Assembly: GCA_016806645.1 (NCBI GenBank)
Contig: JACSYO010000098.1
Coordinates: 124,001 to 188,000, forward strand
Reading direction: 5' to 3'
Length of the DNA: 64,000 nt
From: Ophiodon elongatus
Lineage: Eukaryota; Chordata; Actinopteri; Perciformes; Hexagrammidae
Numbering within the stretch: position 1 is the first letter of the stretch; each line of letters opens with the position of its first letter. Made by a program: the position numbers and the translations under genes. The notes under the pieces are model-generated. The model was not told the origin of the DNA, searched no databases, and saw nothing but the letters and a program-made list of their open reading frames with translations. Shown here one piece after another: positions 49,201 to 59,584 of the stretch.

Positions 49201-52200
49201 TATGGGGTCAGATCATTCTCAATATTAATTAATGCACACAGATGCATTTTGTTTAAATATAAATTACTCACTCCACAAAAATATGTTTGAATGCACACAA
49301 ATATAGTTATCATTATATATAAACAAAAACAGATTTATGAATATTTCTGTGTGCATTCATGAATATTTAGACTAATCTAACCACATATTTGAATGTCATG
49401 TGAATATATAATATACAAAGGTATTACAAAATGTGTGTGTGTGTTCTTACTTGGACAAGCCATCATGCGGCAGGTTCGTACGAGTGGTGGAGAGGGCAAC
49501 CCTGAACACAGTTCTCTGGCCAGCGTCACCTGGTTGCCCATGGCTGTCCACTGGCGACACAGTGGCTCCCTACGCTGGATCCCCAAACCACAGGACACTG
49601 AGCACTGCAGATTGAAATACAACAGTTTTAATAGTACAGGAATGTTTGTGACAAACAGAATTCCACTGGTTTGACTTGTTCTACATGTCAGATCAAAATG
49701 AATTCATCTTCTGAAATCTCTGTAAAGCATCTTTTCACTTTGACAACTGAAATGTCAGACCTGTATAAGTCATCTGCGTTTTCATGAAAGCCATGCAGGT
49801 GACGTTGACATTCAACATGAGCAGACACCAAATATAAAAGTATCATTATTAATGCTAAGATTAATGTACATTTTTTCAGGTCCATATTTTCAGGTCCATT
49901 TATGTTCAGAATAATAGTTTTAAAAGCATCGTTACACCAGAAAGTGGTCGGGCAAGTAGGTTCATTTCTGTAGCGAACAAGCTAACTGCCAACACACTAG
50001 CCAGCCAACACAATAGCTCTGCAAGTTCATTGCTGACTGTTAGTTAGATAACTATTAGTTAGGTAGCTAGCTGGCCGGCCCATTTCTAACTGGAGGAAAG
50101 AAAGCCTCTCAATGAGCATTTATGTTATTGGTTGGCCTCAAATAGTGAAATGTGTTTCTGTGAATATTAGTCCATGTTCTAAAATACAATCTACTACAAC
50201 AAGTGTTACCTTCTAATTTTGTAAAAGTCAACGGTTAGCATACAAAAATTCAAAACCCAATCAAATTTACTAGCATGTCCAAGGTGATGTCTCACTCTCA
50301 ACTTGTCAAATAATGCCACCCTTTCAGTGGCCCTACGCTTCAAACTATGATTCTCTAGGTACCCCTTTAGCGACAGTTTTGTACTTGTCGCTTCAAACTA
50401 TGATTCTCTAGGTACCCCTTTAGCGACAGTTTTGCACTTGTCATCTGTTTCTCTGGAAATATGGTTTGTGGACAGCGGGTTTGAAGCCTTGAGTTCGGCA
50501 TTTCTACTGGTGCAATCTTGGATTTGGGCCGTCCACATCTTGGCTTTTTGCAAACAGTGAATGGAAGTGACCATATTTGGATGGCATGTCAGCATTGTCG
50601 AGGCATTTCGGTATTGGTTAATGCCACCAAAGTGCCTGCCTAAGTTTGCTCGTCACAAAAAACTTTGGTTGTGATTCCATTGAACAGATTTTGCTAAAAA
50701 TTTAGATTTTATAAATGAAGGCTTGCTTGAGCCTTAGTTCAAAGTGGATCTGTTTCTCTGGAAATATTGCAATATTGAAAACAGCAACTTTTATTTAAGC
50801 TTGCAGCCTCCAGCTCTCCATCATTTCTTTCATTCCTCCACTTGAGGAATTCCTCACCTTTCCCCATTCTCCTCCTGACAAATAGGGCAGACAGTCAATG
50901 TTGCTGCAGTCCCTGTTAGTGGCAGGTTTGCCCCCCCAGCAAGGCCTGTCTCCAAGCCTTTTATGGGCCCCTGTAGACAGGAGCTGCTTACAGTAGACCT
51001 TCCGCACTTGGACACCCCCACCACAGGACTGGGAGCACTGGACAGAGGAAGCAGACGAAGAAGATGGAGGTATGAATGGAGGAGTTTTTATCAGATTTCC
51101 TATTACACACATAATAACATGCATAAGCACATACACCTCCACACCTGTTGCCAAGGCTCAGTCTCCCAGGCTGGAGGACAGTCCACCTGGTTGCAGGGTT
51201 GCAGGATGGCAGGTTTGTATTCCCTGCACTCATCCTCTGACACAGTCAGAATATCCTGCTGGTCAACAGACAACAGACGCATGCAAAACACACTCCTGGT
51301 TTGTATGCCAACGCCACAGGACGCAGAGCAGCTGGTCCATGCTGTCACCTCCCATCTGCAAGAGGTATTGGAATGACAGACAGTCATTAGAATAAACTAT
51401 AAAATAATGACATAAAAATAGGATTCTGTGCACACAGGTGACACAGGCATCAGCCAACAAGCTCGTGGTCATCTATAAATGTGCATTTTGATTAGATGTA
51501 GTTTGATGCATTTTTTATTATTAAAAGTAAGACATTTAGAGAATTGTGCACACTGTTGCACCAACCTCCAGGTGTGAAAACTGAATCCAACATTTCCTAA
51601 ACCTGCGTTCTCTCTACTAGCCATCACGGGGTTGCAAAAAGAAGTCTATGAGAAAATGACTCCACTTCTCACTTGATTCATTACCTCAGTAAACATTGTA
51701 AACATGAGTTTATGGTCTCAATCACTAGTTTCAAGTCTTCTTCAATACAGTATGATGACATTAAGTAAAGTGAATATATATCCATTGTCCAATGGATATG
51801 TATATATTTTTTTACCAACATTCCATTCAGGAATAAATAAAGCAGGTTATTGTGATGGGATGTGGTTAACCAATTATATCTCCAGTCTTGTTTATATATT
51901 GAGTCATTTTTGATTCCTTTTTATGTATTTATGGTCGTTTCTGCCAAAACAAGGCGTTCCTGAAATATCACGTTCACCAAAATGGACAATGAAAAGACAG
52001 ACAACCCGAAAACATACTGCCTCCAGCCACGGCTGTTGAGGCATAAAAATGGACCCATGGTTGAACTTAATTGCTGACTCCTTTGTGTTTAATAGTGATT
52101 TTCTATATCAGTTTCTGGTTTAACACGTAAAGTTGGCTTCAAACATGAGTACACTGACAGAGTTTTACATACAAATCTTTCTGCTAAGTCTGCTGAAATA

Positions 52201-55200
52201 TTTCTAAACTATAGAACCAGCAACACGTCACAATTTACGCACATTACATGCATAAAAAAACAATGTTGACTTCTCATTTCACATGGGGAACGAACAGAGG
52301 TCTCCTGGGTGAAAGATCCGTGTTTGTTGGACCCGCCAATCAACAGTCATCCCTACTGCCACACTCCTAGCAAACTGAATTAGTATCAAAGTAAGAAAAT
52401 GACTGCAGTTATACTTTGTCATACTAGTGATTGGAAGTTTTCAGCCATTTATTTGTGTGCTGCTTAATGTAGTAGCTGTGTATTATAAGTGTATTAACCA
52501 CACTGTAACTCCACTTCATGTCTCTGACCACTTCTTTATCTCTTACTCTATCCCACTCTCTCGAACTGACAACCCTATATCAGCAGACTCTGTATCTGTC
52601 CATCGCCACATTCGTTCCCTCTCTCCCTTTTCTCTGGCCTCCTCTGTTTTATCAGCCCTCCCGTCAACTGACTCTTTTTCACTCATGCATCCTAACTCTG
52701 CCACAGACACTCTCTTTTCTACTCTGTCTTCCTCTCTTGATTCTTTCTGTCCTCTTACGACACGACAGGTCCGCAAGTCCTCCCCGGCTCCGTGGTTGTC
52801 TGACTCGGTGCACGCCGAGAGAGCCACTATGCGAGCATCAGAAAGGAAATGGCGAAAATCTAAACACCCTGATGACCTGCTCGCTTATCAATCTCTTCTC
52901 TCCTCTTTCTCTGCCTTTATTTCTGTAGCCTGTTGTGGAAGATTTCTACACATATTTTCCCATCACAAGCCAAAAGATCTTTCTACCAAACCAGAATTCA
53001 ATCCTCATTTTCTAACCCCAAAAAACTCTTCTCTATCTTCTCCAACCTCCTTGACCTCCCCATTTCCCCTCCTCCTTCCACCCTTCTACCAAGCCACTTT
53101 GTCAACTATTTTACAAAAAAGATAGATGACAAATGCGCCTCATTACTAATCCATCTTCTATAACTACATTTCCATCAACTTCATCTTCTTCCCCTTTGCT
53201 TTCCCCCATGTCTCCCAATGAAGTTCTTACCTTTGTAACCTCCGCCCGCCCAACCACCTGCCCCCTTGACCCCATCCTATCTCCCATTCTCCAGTCTATT
53301 GCTCCTGACCTTCTCCCCTTTCTCACCCATTTTATTAACACCTTCCTTACAACTGGCTGTTTCCCTAACTCTCTGAAGGAGTCAAGAGTTAACCCTCTCC
53401 TGAAGAAACCCACCCTCAACCCGTCTGAAGTAAACAACTACAGACCTGTCTCTCTTCTTCCCTTTCTTTCCAAAGCTCTAGAGCGAGCCATCTTTAATCA
53501 ACTCTCCTCCTATCTCCACCATAACAACATTCTTGACCCTCACCAGTCTGGTTTCAAGGCAGGCCACTCAACAGAGTCTGCCCTCCTTGCTGTCTTACGA
53601 ACCTTGCTGTTTCCTCCCTTCAGGACCTGGGTTTCTCAGGCTCTGCTCTCTCCCTTTTCTCATACTACCTCAACGACCGCACTCACCGGGTAACCTGGAG
53701 ATGGTCTGTGTCTGAACCTTGTCCCTTCTCTACCGGGGTCCCTCAAGGTTCCGACGTGGGTCCCCTCCTCTTCTCTCTGTACACCAGCTCTCTCGGCTGT
53801 CATTCGCTCACATGGCTTTTCGTACCATAGCTATGCTGATGACACCCAACTAATCCTCTCATTTCCTCAATCTGAAACACAGGTAGCAGCACAAATCTCT
53901 GCCTGTCTGACTGACATCTCTCAGTGGATGTCCGCACACCACCTGAAAATTAACCTTGACAAGACTGAACCTCCGTGAATCGCTACCTTAACGTGGTGGA
54001 GGAGTTTGAGTGGCTCAGTGATCCTGGGAGCTATGTTGTCCGGGGCATCAGCCCCTGGTAGGGTCTCCCAAGACAAACAGGTCGCAGGGGAGAGTCCAGA
54101 CTAAGAGCGGTTCAAAAACCCGATGAACAGCAGCACACGGACTAAGGCCACCACGCCGGGGGTGGATGAGATTCGCCCTGAGATGCTGAAGGCGCTGGAC
54201 GTTGTTGGGCTGTCTTGGCTGACACGCCTTTTCAATGTCGCATGGGGGTCAGGAACAGTGCCCATGGACTGGCAGACTGGGGTGGTGGTTCCCATTTTCA
54301 AAAAGGGGGACCGGAGAGTGTGCTCGAATTATCGGGGTATCACACTACTCAGCCTCCCGGGGAAAGTGTATGCCAGGGTGCTGGAAAGGAGGCTCCGACC
54401 GATTGTCGAACCTCGGATTCAAGAGGAGCAGTGCGGATTCCGTCCCGGTCGTGGAACAGTGGACCAGCTCTTTACCCTCGCAAGACTACTGGAGGGGCTC
54501 TGGGAGTTTGCCCAACCAGTCTACATGTGTTTTGTGGACTTGGAGAAGGCCTTCGACCGGGTCCCTCGGGGGTTTTTGTGGGGGGTGCTGCGGGAGTATG
54601 GGGTGCCGGACCCGTTACAACGGGCCATCCGATCTCTGTACGACTGCAGTAGGAGCTGTGTTCGTATTCTCGGCAATAAGTCAGACGCGTTCCCGGTGGG
54701 TGTTGGCCTCCGCCAGGGCTGCCCTTTATCACCGGTCCTGTTCGTGACTTTCATGGACAGGATATCTAGGCGTAGCCGGGGGGAGGAGAACGTCGGGTTC
54801 GGGGTCTCGGGATCGCCTCTCTGCTGTTCGCAGATGATGTGGTCCTGTTAGCCTCTTCGGACCATGACCTCCAGCATTCACTGGGGCGATTTGCAGCCGA
54901 GTGTGACGCGGCGGGGATGAGGGTAAGCACATCCAAATCTGAGGCCATGGTGCTCTGCCGGAAACCGGTGGATTGCTCCCTCCGGGTGGGGACGCAGTGC
55001 CTGCCGCAAGCGAAGGAGTTCAAGTATCTCGGGGTCTTGTTCACGAGTGAGGGTAAGATGGAGCGGGAGATCGACCGGCGGATCGGTGCGGCTGCAGCAG
55101 TAAAACAGGCGCTGCACTGGACCGTCTTGGTGAAGAGGGAGCTGAGCCGGAAGGCAAAGCTCTCAATTTACTGGGCGGTCTACGTTCCGACCCTCACCTA

Positions 55201-58045
55201 TGGTCACGAACTCTGGGTCGTGACCGAAAGAACGAGGTATCGGATACAAGCGGCCGAAATGAGTTTTCTCCGTAGGGTGGCTGGGCTCAGCCTTAGAGAT
55301 AGGGTAAGGAGCTCGGACATGGGAACTTGGAGTTGAGGCGCTACTCCTTCGTATCGAAAGGAGTCAGCTGAGGTGGTTCGGGCATCTGATCAGGATGCCT
55401 CCTGGACGCCTCCCGTTAGAGGTTTTCCAGGCACGCCCAACTGGTAGGAGGCCTCGGGGAAGACCCAGGACACGCTGGAGGGATTATATCTCCCAGCTGG
55501 CCTGGGAACGCCTCGGGATCCCCCAGAATGAGCTGGAACGTGTTGCGGGTGAGAGGGAAGCCTGGGTCGGCCTGCTAGGCCTGCTGCCACCGCGACCCGA
55601 CCCCGGATAAGTGGAGGAAAATGGATGGATGGATGGAAGACTGAACTTACTTTTCCGTCCAGGGAAAGGCTCTCCCACCCAAGACCTGACTATTACCATC
55701 GACAACTCCGTGTTAGCCCTGACCCTGACTGCTAGGAACCTCAGTGTGATACTCGACAGTCAACTCTCCCTTACTGCCAACATCACTGCAACAACACGTT
55801 CCTGTCGGTACACGCTGCACAACATCAGGAGAATACGTCCCCTTCTCACTCAGAAGGTGGCACCTTCACTGGTTACCGGTGGCTGGCCGCATCTGTTTCA
55901 AAACATTGGTACTTGCGTACCGTGCTGCGAACAGATCTGGTCCAGTCTACATCCAGGACATGGTGAAACCTCAAATCCTAGCCCGATCACTCCGCTCTGC
56001 ATCTGCCAATCGGCTTGTAGCTCCGTCACTGCGAGCTAAACACTCATCAAAATATTTGTTGTCCTGGCTCCTAAATGGTGGAATGAGCTCTCCAATGACA
56101 TCAGGACAGCAGAAAGTCTCTAAATCTTCCGCCGCAAACTAAAAACACATCTCTTCCGACTATACCTTGAATAAAAAAAGCATTTTAGTAGCACTTAAAT
56201 GGCATTACTTCTAGCACTTTGTAGTTTGGCTTTCTTGAGGAAATTGTACTTTCTTGCTTCTTGTTGTTTGTTAAAGTTTGTACTCTTATGGTTGAATGCA
56301 CTTATGGTAAGTCACTTTGGATAAAAGCGTCAGCTAAATGTAATGTAATGTAATTTGTATTATAAACTGCATTAATCAACAGAGCAAGAGGAGAATCCAG
56401 CCTGTGTCTACAGTACTGTCAGAGGGCTAGCTGCCACTAACACATCCACTGACCTGCCTGGTGGCCTTAAATGGTAAATAATAAATCCACTTGTATTTTT
56501 ATAGCGCCTTTAGAGTCTTCCATCCACTCAAAGTGCTTTTCCACTACATGTCATTCACCCATTTACACCCTGATGACAGGGCACAGCCCTCGAAGAAATT
56601 TGGGGTTAAGTGTCTTTCCCAAGGACAGGGATCAAACTGCCGATCTTCTGATTGAAAGACGACCCACTCTTTCTCTGAGCCACAGCCGCCCAATTATCTT
56701 ACCAGGTTGGTTTCATTAATGGGACAGAGGTGGGTAAATCCACCTGAACTCAAAGTCTGGAATCCAGAGCTGGAAAGTATTAAAAGGCAGGCATCTGGCC
56801 GAATAGTTCTTGAATTACTGGTATTGTTCAGCAACCACATCAGATCTATTGAACAAAACTTACGTAACTCCTATTTCACTGAAAGAAAAGTGCAATTGAT
56901 GTAGTTTTTAATAGCAAGAAAGTCAGACTAGGATGGGTGAGAGTGGAGGTTGGATGGGTCAAACAAACACACAACTTTCTCCAAAGAGACCACTGTTCGT
57001 GTCCCTGATGAAACCAAGTCATTGTCAAGTCAAGACCCCAACATTGAGTAATTTTAATGATCTAGACTAGAGCATCATAGTTTAAAGCGTAGGGCCATAG
57101 ACTTAAGCAGAAACTGTTACGCTTCCTGTGAACACAAAAATGTATTTTGAAAAGACATTTACCACCTCTATGGTCAATGTATTGTTGTGTTAAGGCCAAA
57201 ACTACTTAGTTAGGGTCAGGGAAACAAAGTGGCTTGGGCCAAAATAACTACTTGATTAAGATTAGCTATAGATCATTGTCATGGTTAAAAGAAACCAAGG
57301 TTTACTGTTGGTAGGAAATGTGAAATGAGCAGTGTCATAGTCACATGCTTTGATGACCCATCCATCTACCCCAAGTAAAGGAATCTCATTTGTGTTCACA
57401 GATTTTTTACATTGATTTGCCGGCATAATGGTGCTGGCAAATGTGTTTTATGCTTGTAACCACATAAAAAGGGTAAAAGCTTTTTATGTGGCTTGTAACC
57501 GTGTGGTTTCTTACCTTGGGGGACATGGCTCGGGGTAACAGATGCGGATCATTACTGGGGGCTTGCTGGATGAATCACACAGAGAGTCTTCCAATTCCTC
57601 ACCCTGCTTCCTATTAACACACCTCACAACTGCTGTCTGCTTCCCTAGGCAGAGAACACAGACAATAATCAGATGGACATGAAAGGACAATAGAAATGGA
57701 CTAAAGTCCAGAGCATTTCAACTGCCAACATGCATTTCAGAAACCTCACCAGCAGCACATGTGGCTGAGCAAACAGTGAAGCCCCTGTAGTCCCAGCTGT
57801 ACAGTTCCTTTGTCTGTATGTCAAGGGACGCATGCTCCTGGAGGCCCGCAGATATGCCTGGAACTTTGGTACATGGCCCATGGTTGCAAGGCCTCTCCAG
57901 CTGTGGCCTTTCCTTGCCACACTCCTCCTCTGGAAGGTCCACCTCCGTCTTGGTGAATGAGAGTAGCACCTGGCACTTCACCTCCCGAATTTGCCTGCCT
58001 GGCCCACAGGTGGTGCTGCAGGCTGACCAGGGCCCAGGTACAAAT
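34583..58045 (-). CDS. adamtsl3: ADAMTS-like secreted matrix protein (ADAMTSL3-like), 3' 17 exons, 5'-partial
   Basis: Exons in transcript order: 57750-58045, 57515-57644, 51145-51355, 50858-51037, 49451-49604, 46376-47110, 45097-45337, 43268-43395, 42686-42823, 41301-41483, 41026-41151, 39340-39594, 39008-39191, 36959-37163, 36766-36869, 35349-35563 and 34583-34701. All junctions are GT-AG and the frame closes exactly: 1,200 residues and TAG. Seen: five TSP1 modules, four Ig-like modules, four more TSP1 modules (one degenerate) and a C-terminal PLAC module. There is no metalloprotease domain in the visible part, and the Ig/TSP1/PLAC order fits ADAMTSL1/3, matrix glycoproteins linked to fibrillin microfibrils (family knowledge). 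VYIQ/YIQIRKEKR, CPVRRFP and YKQRCC favour ADAMTSL3; the fourth Ig module recalls ADAMTSL1. The 5' exons (signal peptide, first TSP1, spacer) are outside the window. Confidence 0.9.
35236..35339. repeat. CA/GCAC microsatellite at adamtsl exon p donor
   Basis: GCAC-rich start, then uninterrupted (CA) from about 35285 to 35339. On the adamtsl transcript it reads as (UG)n beginning about ten bases into the intron. Confidence 0.97.
35349..35563 (-). CDS. adamtsl3: adamtsl exon p: end of eighth and ninth TSP1
   Basis: 215 nt encoding RNCSSDLCDVQWCPGAWRAC, then TVVCGSGFQSRRVNCVH and WQHCNTPSCG. Donor A|gtaagt is followed within 10 nt by a long (TG)n run on the sense strand. Confidence 0.94.
35768..36434. 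mobile_element. Long-inverted-repeat fold-back element
   Basis: Left arm (ggaatcactcaacattttgg, gcagggggaaatagcttgcc, gtttgtttaatgcataaaa) has a degenerate inverted counterpart on the right (cagcttgctgtttcccc, ttcagtctttatgctaagct, tagtattccttcaaatg). Recognised as a common fish non-autonomous element. It fills most of the intron between adamtsl exons o and p. Confidence 0.65.
36766..36869 (-). CDS. adamtsl3: adamtsl exon o: degenerate eighth TSP1, first part
   Basis: 104 nt encoding CSGRCLGPTATIQKRSVICQ and HANGSSYTDCDLRD. The C-S-G-R-C core, in place of CSxxCG, matches the atypical penultimate TSP1 of ADAMTSL1/3. Confidence 0.92.
36959..37163 (-). CDS. adamtsl3: adamtsl exon n: seventh TSP1
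   Basis: 205 nt encoding WLASEWAKCSASCGGGWKRR through CTSNNCPTWVASAWGK. Followed by an 89-nt intron. Confidence 0.94.
37164..39007. other. adamtsl intron (exon m to n), nothing identified
   Basis: AT-rich, no recognisable repeat or exon. Confidence 0.6.
39008..39191 (-). CDS. adamtsl3: adamtsl exon m: sixth TSP1
   Basis: 184 nt encoding LSWHFGEWTTCSASCGNRG through RRIRCVNLEGK and CNRQDCPP. Identified from splice sites and frame rather than a long ATG-initiated ORF. Confidence 0.92.
39340..39594 (-). CDS. adamtsl3: adamtsl exon l: fourth Ig
   Basis: 255 nt encoding CPVLADHKLPVLWDYNN, EVNTLQVKFSGRYRCQTLIN and the final strand MSAWMYVHIEG. Cysteines and Trp sit at Ig positions. Confidence 0.92.
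39944..40050. repeat. Imperfect hairpin in adamtsl intron (exon k to l)
   Basis: ttgatttttattctttgtc and cttgtgattgtccaa pair with ttggaatcacaag and gaataaaaatcaa across a short loop, with small bulges. MITE-like fold-back. Confidence 0.75.
40545..40870. mobile_element. Element with 28-bp near-perfect inverted repeats
   Basis: 40615-40642 (ggttctatgaactctggatg...) and 40826-40853 are inverted copies with about two mismatches. ccagtgctaaagcac(c/t) accompanies both sides as direct copies at 40557 and 40805. Non-coding, in the adamtsl intron between exons k and l. Confidence 0.7.
41026..41151 (-). CDS. adamtsl3: adamtsl exon k: inter-Ig linker and lead into fourth Ig
   Basis: 126 nt encoding QYPAGESRVVPVSQELNRRR, then VLMASHRGTSVFIKPGDILR and IG. 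Separated from exon j by 149 nt. The G-T-x-x-x-x-x-P-G-D pattern begins an Ig fold. Confidence 0.88.
41301..41483 (-). CDS. adamtsl3: adamtsl exon j: third Ig remainder
   Basis: 183 nt encoding VPPPTVTWNKKNGPL, SLPSGSLWIRNVSLHNQGIY, then SCTATNAIGNSTAS and VLQVHG. Confidence 0.94.
42000..42262 (-). mobile_element. tRNA-headed SINE, reverse, with internal hairpin
   Basis: Same family as 24843-25146, in the intron between exons i and j. It contains 20-bp perfect inverted arms (42145-42164 and 42169-42188), which look like an inverted duplication of the caccattcaca block. B box ggattgaaccgcc near 42203. Confidence 0.8.
42686..42823 (-). CDS. adamtsl3: adamtsl exon i: start of third Ig
   Basis: 138 nt encoding EPPAIAVSWKN, a GH-rich stretch and GGRVSVRHGANLTLDCPVTG, with the first Ig cysteine at the end. 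Identified by splice sites and frame. Confidence 0.9.
43268..43395 (-). CDS. adamtsl3: adamtsl exon h: second half of second Ig
   Basis: 128 nt encoding VSWNSSRGLHILQPRLSDRG, then QYKCTATNTHGSDSE and QLLVAG: the Ig F-strand D-x-G-x-Y-x-C pattern. A (TG)n(AG)n tract lies 195-295 nt upstream of its acceptor. Confidence 0.92.
43591..43690. repeat. (CT)n(CA)n compound microsatellite
   Basis: (CT) with CG interruptions to about 43655, then (CA)18 to 43690, in the intron upstream of adamtsl exon h. Confidence 0.97.
45097..45337 (-). CDS. adamtsl3: adamtsl exon g: spacer and first half of second Ig
   Basis: 241 nt encoding DRLPNWSERSS through SLTIRCPAEGFPPPKISWTK and DGALLRHTD. The acceptor was chosen among two overlapping AGs by reading frame. 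Confidence 0.92.
46171..46236. repeat. (TA)33 microsatellite
   Basis: Uninterrupted TA run, 140 bp downstream (in transcript sense) of adamtsl exon f. Confidence 0.98.
46376..47110 (-). CDS. adamtsl3: adamtsl exon f: linker, first Ig-like module, long spacer
   Basis: 735 nt, the largest exon. A basic linker leads into KIYIQIRKEKRLHLTVGG, then Ig-1 with its Cys (IKCPVRRFP), Trp (IRWLKDG) and DIGVYKC, then a spacer of about 115 residues with no domain. The open frame extends upstream to 47246, but an acceptor (acaacag) at 47111-47112 in the right phase makes 47110 the exon edge. Confidence 0.93.
47111..49450. other. adamtsl intron (exon e to f)
   Basis: Contains the SINE at 47715-47943. 48950-49150 (tgattggctgcctcgatta, gcgctgaaaagttgaaaa, cggtgtgatcggccc) looks like a DNA transposon remnant. 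No exon seen. Confidence 0.5.
47715..47943 (+). mobile_element. tRNA-headed SINE
   Basis: A box TAGCTTAGTGG near 47719, B box GGTTCAATCCC near 47766, and the tail agcgctttgagtggttggaa/ gctatacaggtccattta. Closest match to 24843-25146, shorter in the middle. Confidence 0.85.
49451..49604 (-). CDS. adamtsl3: adamtsl exon e: fifth TSP1
   Basis: 154 nt encoding CSVSCGLGIQRREPLCRQ through VRTCRMMACPS plus one base of Lys. Acceptor aatctgcag, donor A|gtaaga. Confidence 0.94.
50336..50442. repeat. 53-54-bp tandem duplication
   Basis: Two copies of cgcttcaaactatgattctc/taggtacccctttagcgaca, with a single difference (tacttgtc vs cacttgtc), in the adamtsl intron between exons d and e. Confidence 0.95.
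50858..51037 (-). CDS. adamtsl3: adamtsl exon d: fourth TSP1
   Basis: 180 nt in phase 0 encoding CSQSCGGGVQVRKVYCKQ through CSNIDC and LSGGEWGK, whose Trp starts the next module. Donor AAG|gtgagg. Confidence 0.94.
51145..51355 (-). CDS. adamtsl3: adamtsl exon c: third TSP1
   Basis: 211 nt encoding WEVTAWTSCSASCGVGIQTR through CNQVDCPPAWETEPWQQ. Separated from exon b by a 6.2-kb intron full of LINE sequence, and from exon d by only 107 nt. Confidence 0.94.
52430..56360 (+). mobile_element. L2-type LINE, defective, split by an RTE insertion
   Basis: Outer element in the adamtsl intron. In order: the end of an AP endonuclease (HVSDHFFISY), a basic linker, and reverse transcriptase blocks NNYRPVSLLPFLSKALERAI, HQSGFKAGHSTESALLAV, GVPQGS and catalytic YADDTQL (about 53833). 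Interrupted at 53970 by an RTE element, resuming at 55637 with the C-terminal half and a 3' tail (taagtcactttggataaaag, AATGTAATGTAAT). Several frameshifts and stops, plus an internal loss near 55860, make it inactive. Confidence 0.85.
53971..55636 (+). mobile_element. RTE-type LINE, internally deleted and frameshifted
   Basis: Leader 53971-54120 joins directly to reverse transcriptase: the endonuclease is missing. RT blocks seen: NYRGITLLSLPGKVYARVLE, CGFRPGRGTVDQLF, VDLEKAFDRVPR, GLRQGCPLSPVLF. The catalytic FADD (about 54828) is in a different frame, after a frameshift near 54810. A downstream frame to about 55340 and a final frame to 55610 follow, then a (ATGG)n tail. Tail and RT resemble Rex3/RTE-like fish LINEs. 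Flanked by the 10-bp duplication aagactgaac (53961-53970, 55637-55646). Confidence 0.85.
56476..56695 (-). mobile_element. tRNA-headed SINE, reverse orientation
   Basis: ttatagcgcctttagagtct, gggttaagtgtctttcccaa, gggatcaaactgcc and gagccacagccgcc identify the family. It follows the L2 tail by about 120 bp. Confidence 0.75.
57515..57644 (-). CDS. adamtsl3: adamtsl exon b: second TSP1 remainder
   Basis: 130 nt, too short for a start-to-stop ORF. Encodes KQTAVVRCVNRKQGEELEDS through CYPEPCPPR, ending AG|gtaaga. Found by frame continuity and the conserved LCD...PP...C...PCPPR pattern. Confidence 0.92.
57750..58045 (-). CDS. adamtsl3: adamtsl exon a: TSP1 module and start of next
   Basis: 296 nt. 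Encodes FVPGPWSACSTTCGPGRQIR, through the Cys pattern ending CNHGPC, an acidic linker, then ELYSWDYRGFTVCSATCAAG. First adamtsl exon visible in the window; it begins mid-codon after tttttag. Confidence 0.93.
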
Positions 58046-59584
58046 CTAAAAACAGGGGTATAGAACATTCTGTATACAGAAAGAGCCAAAGCATTTAAAC
58101 TGATTTTTTGTTGACATTTGTTTTGTATTTGGTAGCCACAAAAAAACACACACTGAAAATCACAGATCAACATGTGCTAAACTGAATGGCAGAGACGTCC
58201 TATGCAGCTGATACTATAAACTTGCTTTGAGCTTACCTTGTTAACAGAAAAATATTAACTCAATGCCCTCCTCTTTGAGTCACTCCGAGCAAACAGTTTT
58301 GTTTCAGTTTCAGCATTATGTCTGTCTGCTTCAGAACTTTACTTTCCTTACTTTCCATTCTTACCTTCTTTATCGAAATGTAATTTTTCATGAAGTTAAG
58401 TGCCAGTACCTCAAAGTGTAATACATTTTAAGTACATCCTGACTTTCTTTTCCAATCTGAACAGATAACATGACTATGTTGAGAAACGTACTTTGCTTCA
58501 ATTCACTGTCTCTACCACTTCCAGCTATCTCCAGCTGTTTTATAAAATGAAATCCTAAAGCTGCTGAATGGAAAATGCACCGGAGGAAATGTGTGACAGT
58601 GAACTTGTGCAAGTGAACAGAGGTGAACAGAGAGAGCAAAGGTTCCTTGGAGGTCAGACTTTCTGTAGAGCTCAACTGAGGGGAGGTGGAGTTTTTTGGA
58701 CAGACTGTCCTCTTACTGATAGGTCAGTAACACAGATTACCAGACAGTGAGATATGAAAGGAAAATGCGGCATAAATGTTAGGTGCTATCAGAGACGACA
58801 AAAAAAGCATACTGACGTTTATTAACATTTGGCAACCCCTTTCGATCAAGTAGGTTGTGTCTTGCACATCGTAACAATTGAGTTTCTTGAAATTATGCTG
58901 TTATATGTCCTCTCTTTATTCTGCCTTTGCAATGGACAAATGGGCAGTTTGAAACAGCGGGAAAAGGTGGAGGTAGGTGAACGAGCAATATGTTAGGTGG
59001 ATTGTTTTCTTAAAATGCAGCAAAACTGCACAGGCGTCCCACTGACTGGGATCTGATCACGATGTGACCACTTGGCTGATCTGATTGCGTTCCGTTTACA
59101 ATATATTCTGCATGCATTTGTCTTCATTAAACCTGCTGGATTACCAACATTATGCGCCCACGCTTTGTCTGGTTGAATTTGGCGCAGCAAAAAGCTGTTG
59201 TAACACGGCGCAAGAAATTGGAAATAATGCATTCAGGGTACAATGGTGCCGTTGTTGCGTTATGTCAGAAAAGGCCTTAAGGCATCCATTGCTATGAACT
59301 ACTGTACGTCATACCAACTTGTCAGGAAGGGGGCTAAATAATGCTGCAGTGATTTTGCGAGGAAAACCGGCAAGGCCATATTCATCATAACCTCTCGCCT
59401 CAAGATATCTGAATGAAAAATGGGTTCTATGGGTACCCACAAACACGCCCACTTAAGTCTCAGCTGGAGGTGGCAGGTGTCATCCGAAATGATAAGCTCA
59501 ACAGACCGAAACCCACTCAGTTCCACAGGCAGATAAGACATCACGCACACACACACACAGGATTGGGAAGGGCACGGTCTCAGG
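58046..59584. other. adamtsl upstream intron, nothing identified
   Basis: No exon with TSP1-type cysteines was found on the minus strand here, so the preceding adamtsl exon is probably outside the window. Confidence 0.5.

Noticed and set aside
54123..54851. Host reverse-transcriptase gene
   Set aside because: It is the RT of an RTE-type LINE with frameshifts, a missing endonuclease, an ATGG tail and target duplications.
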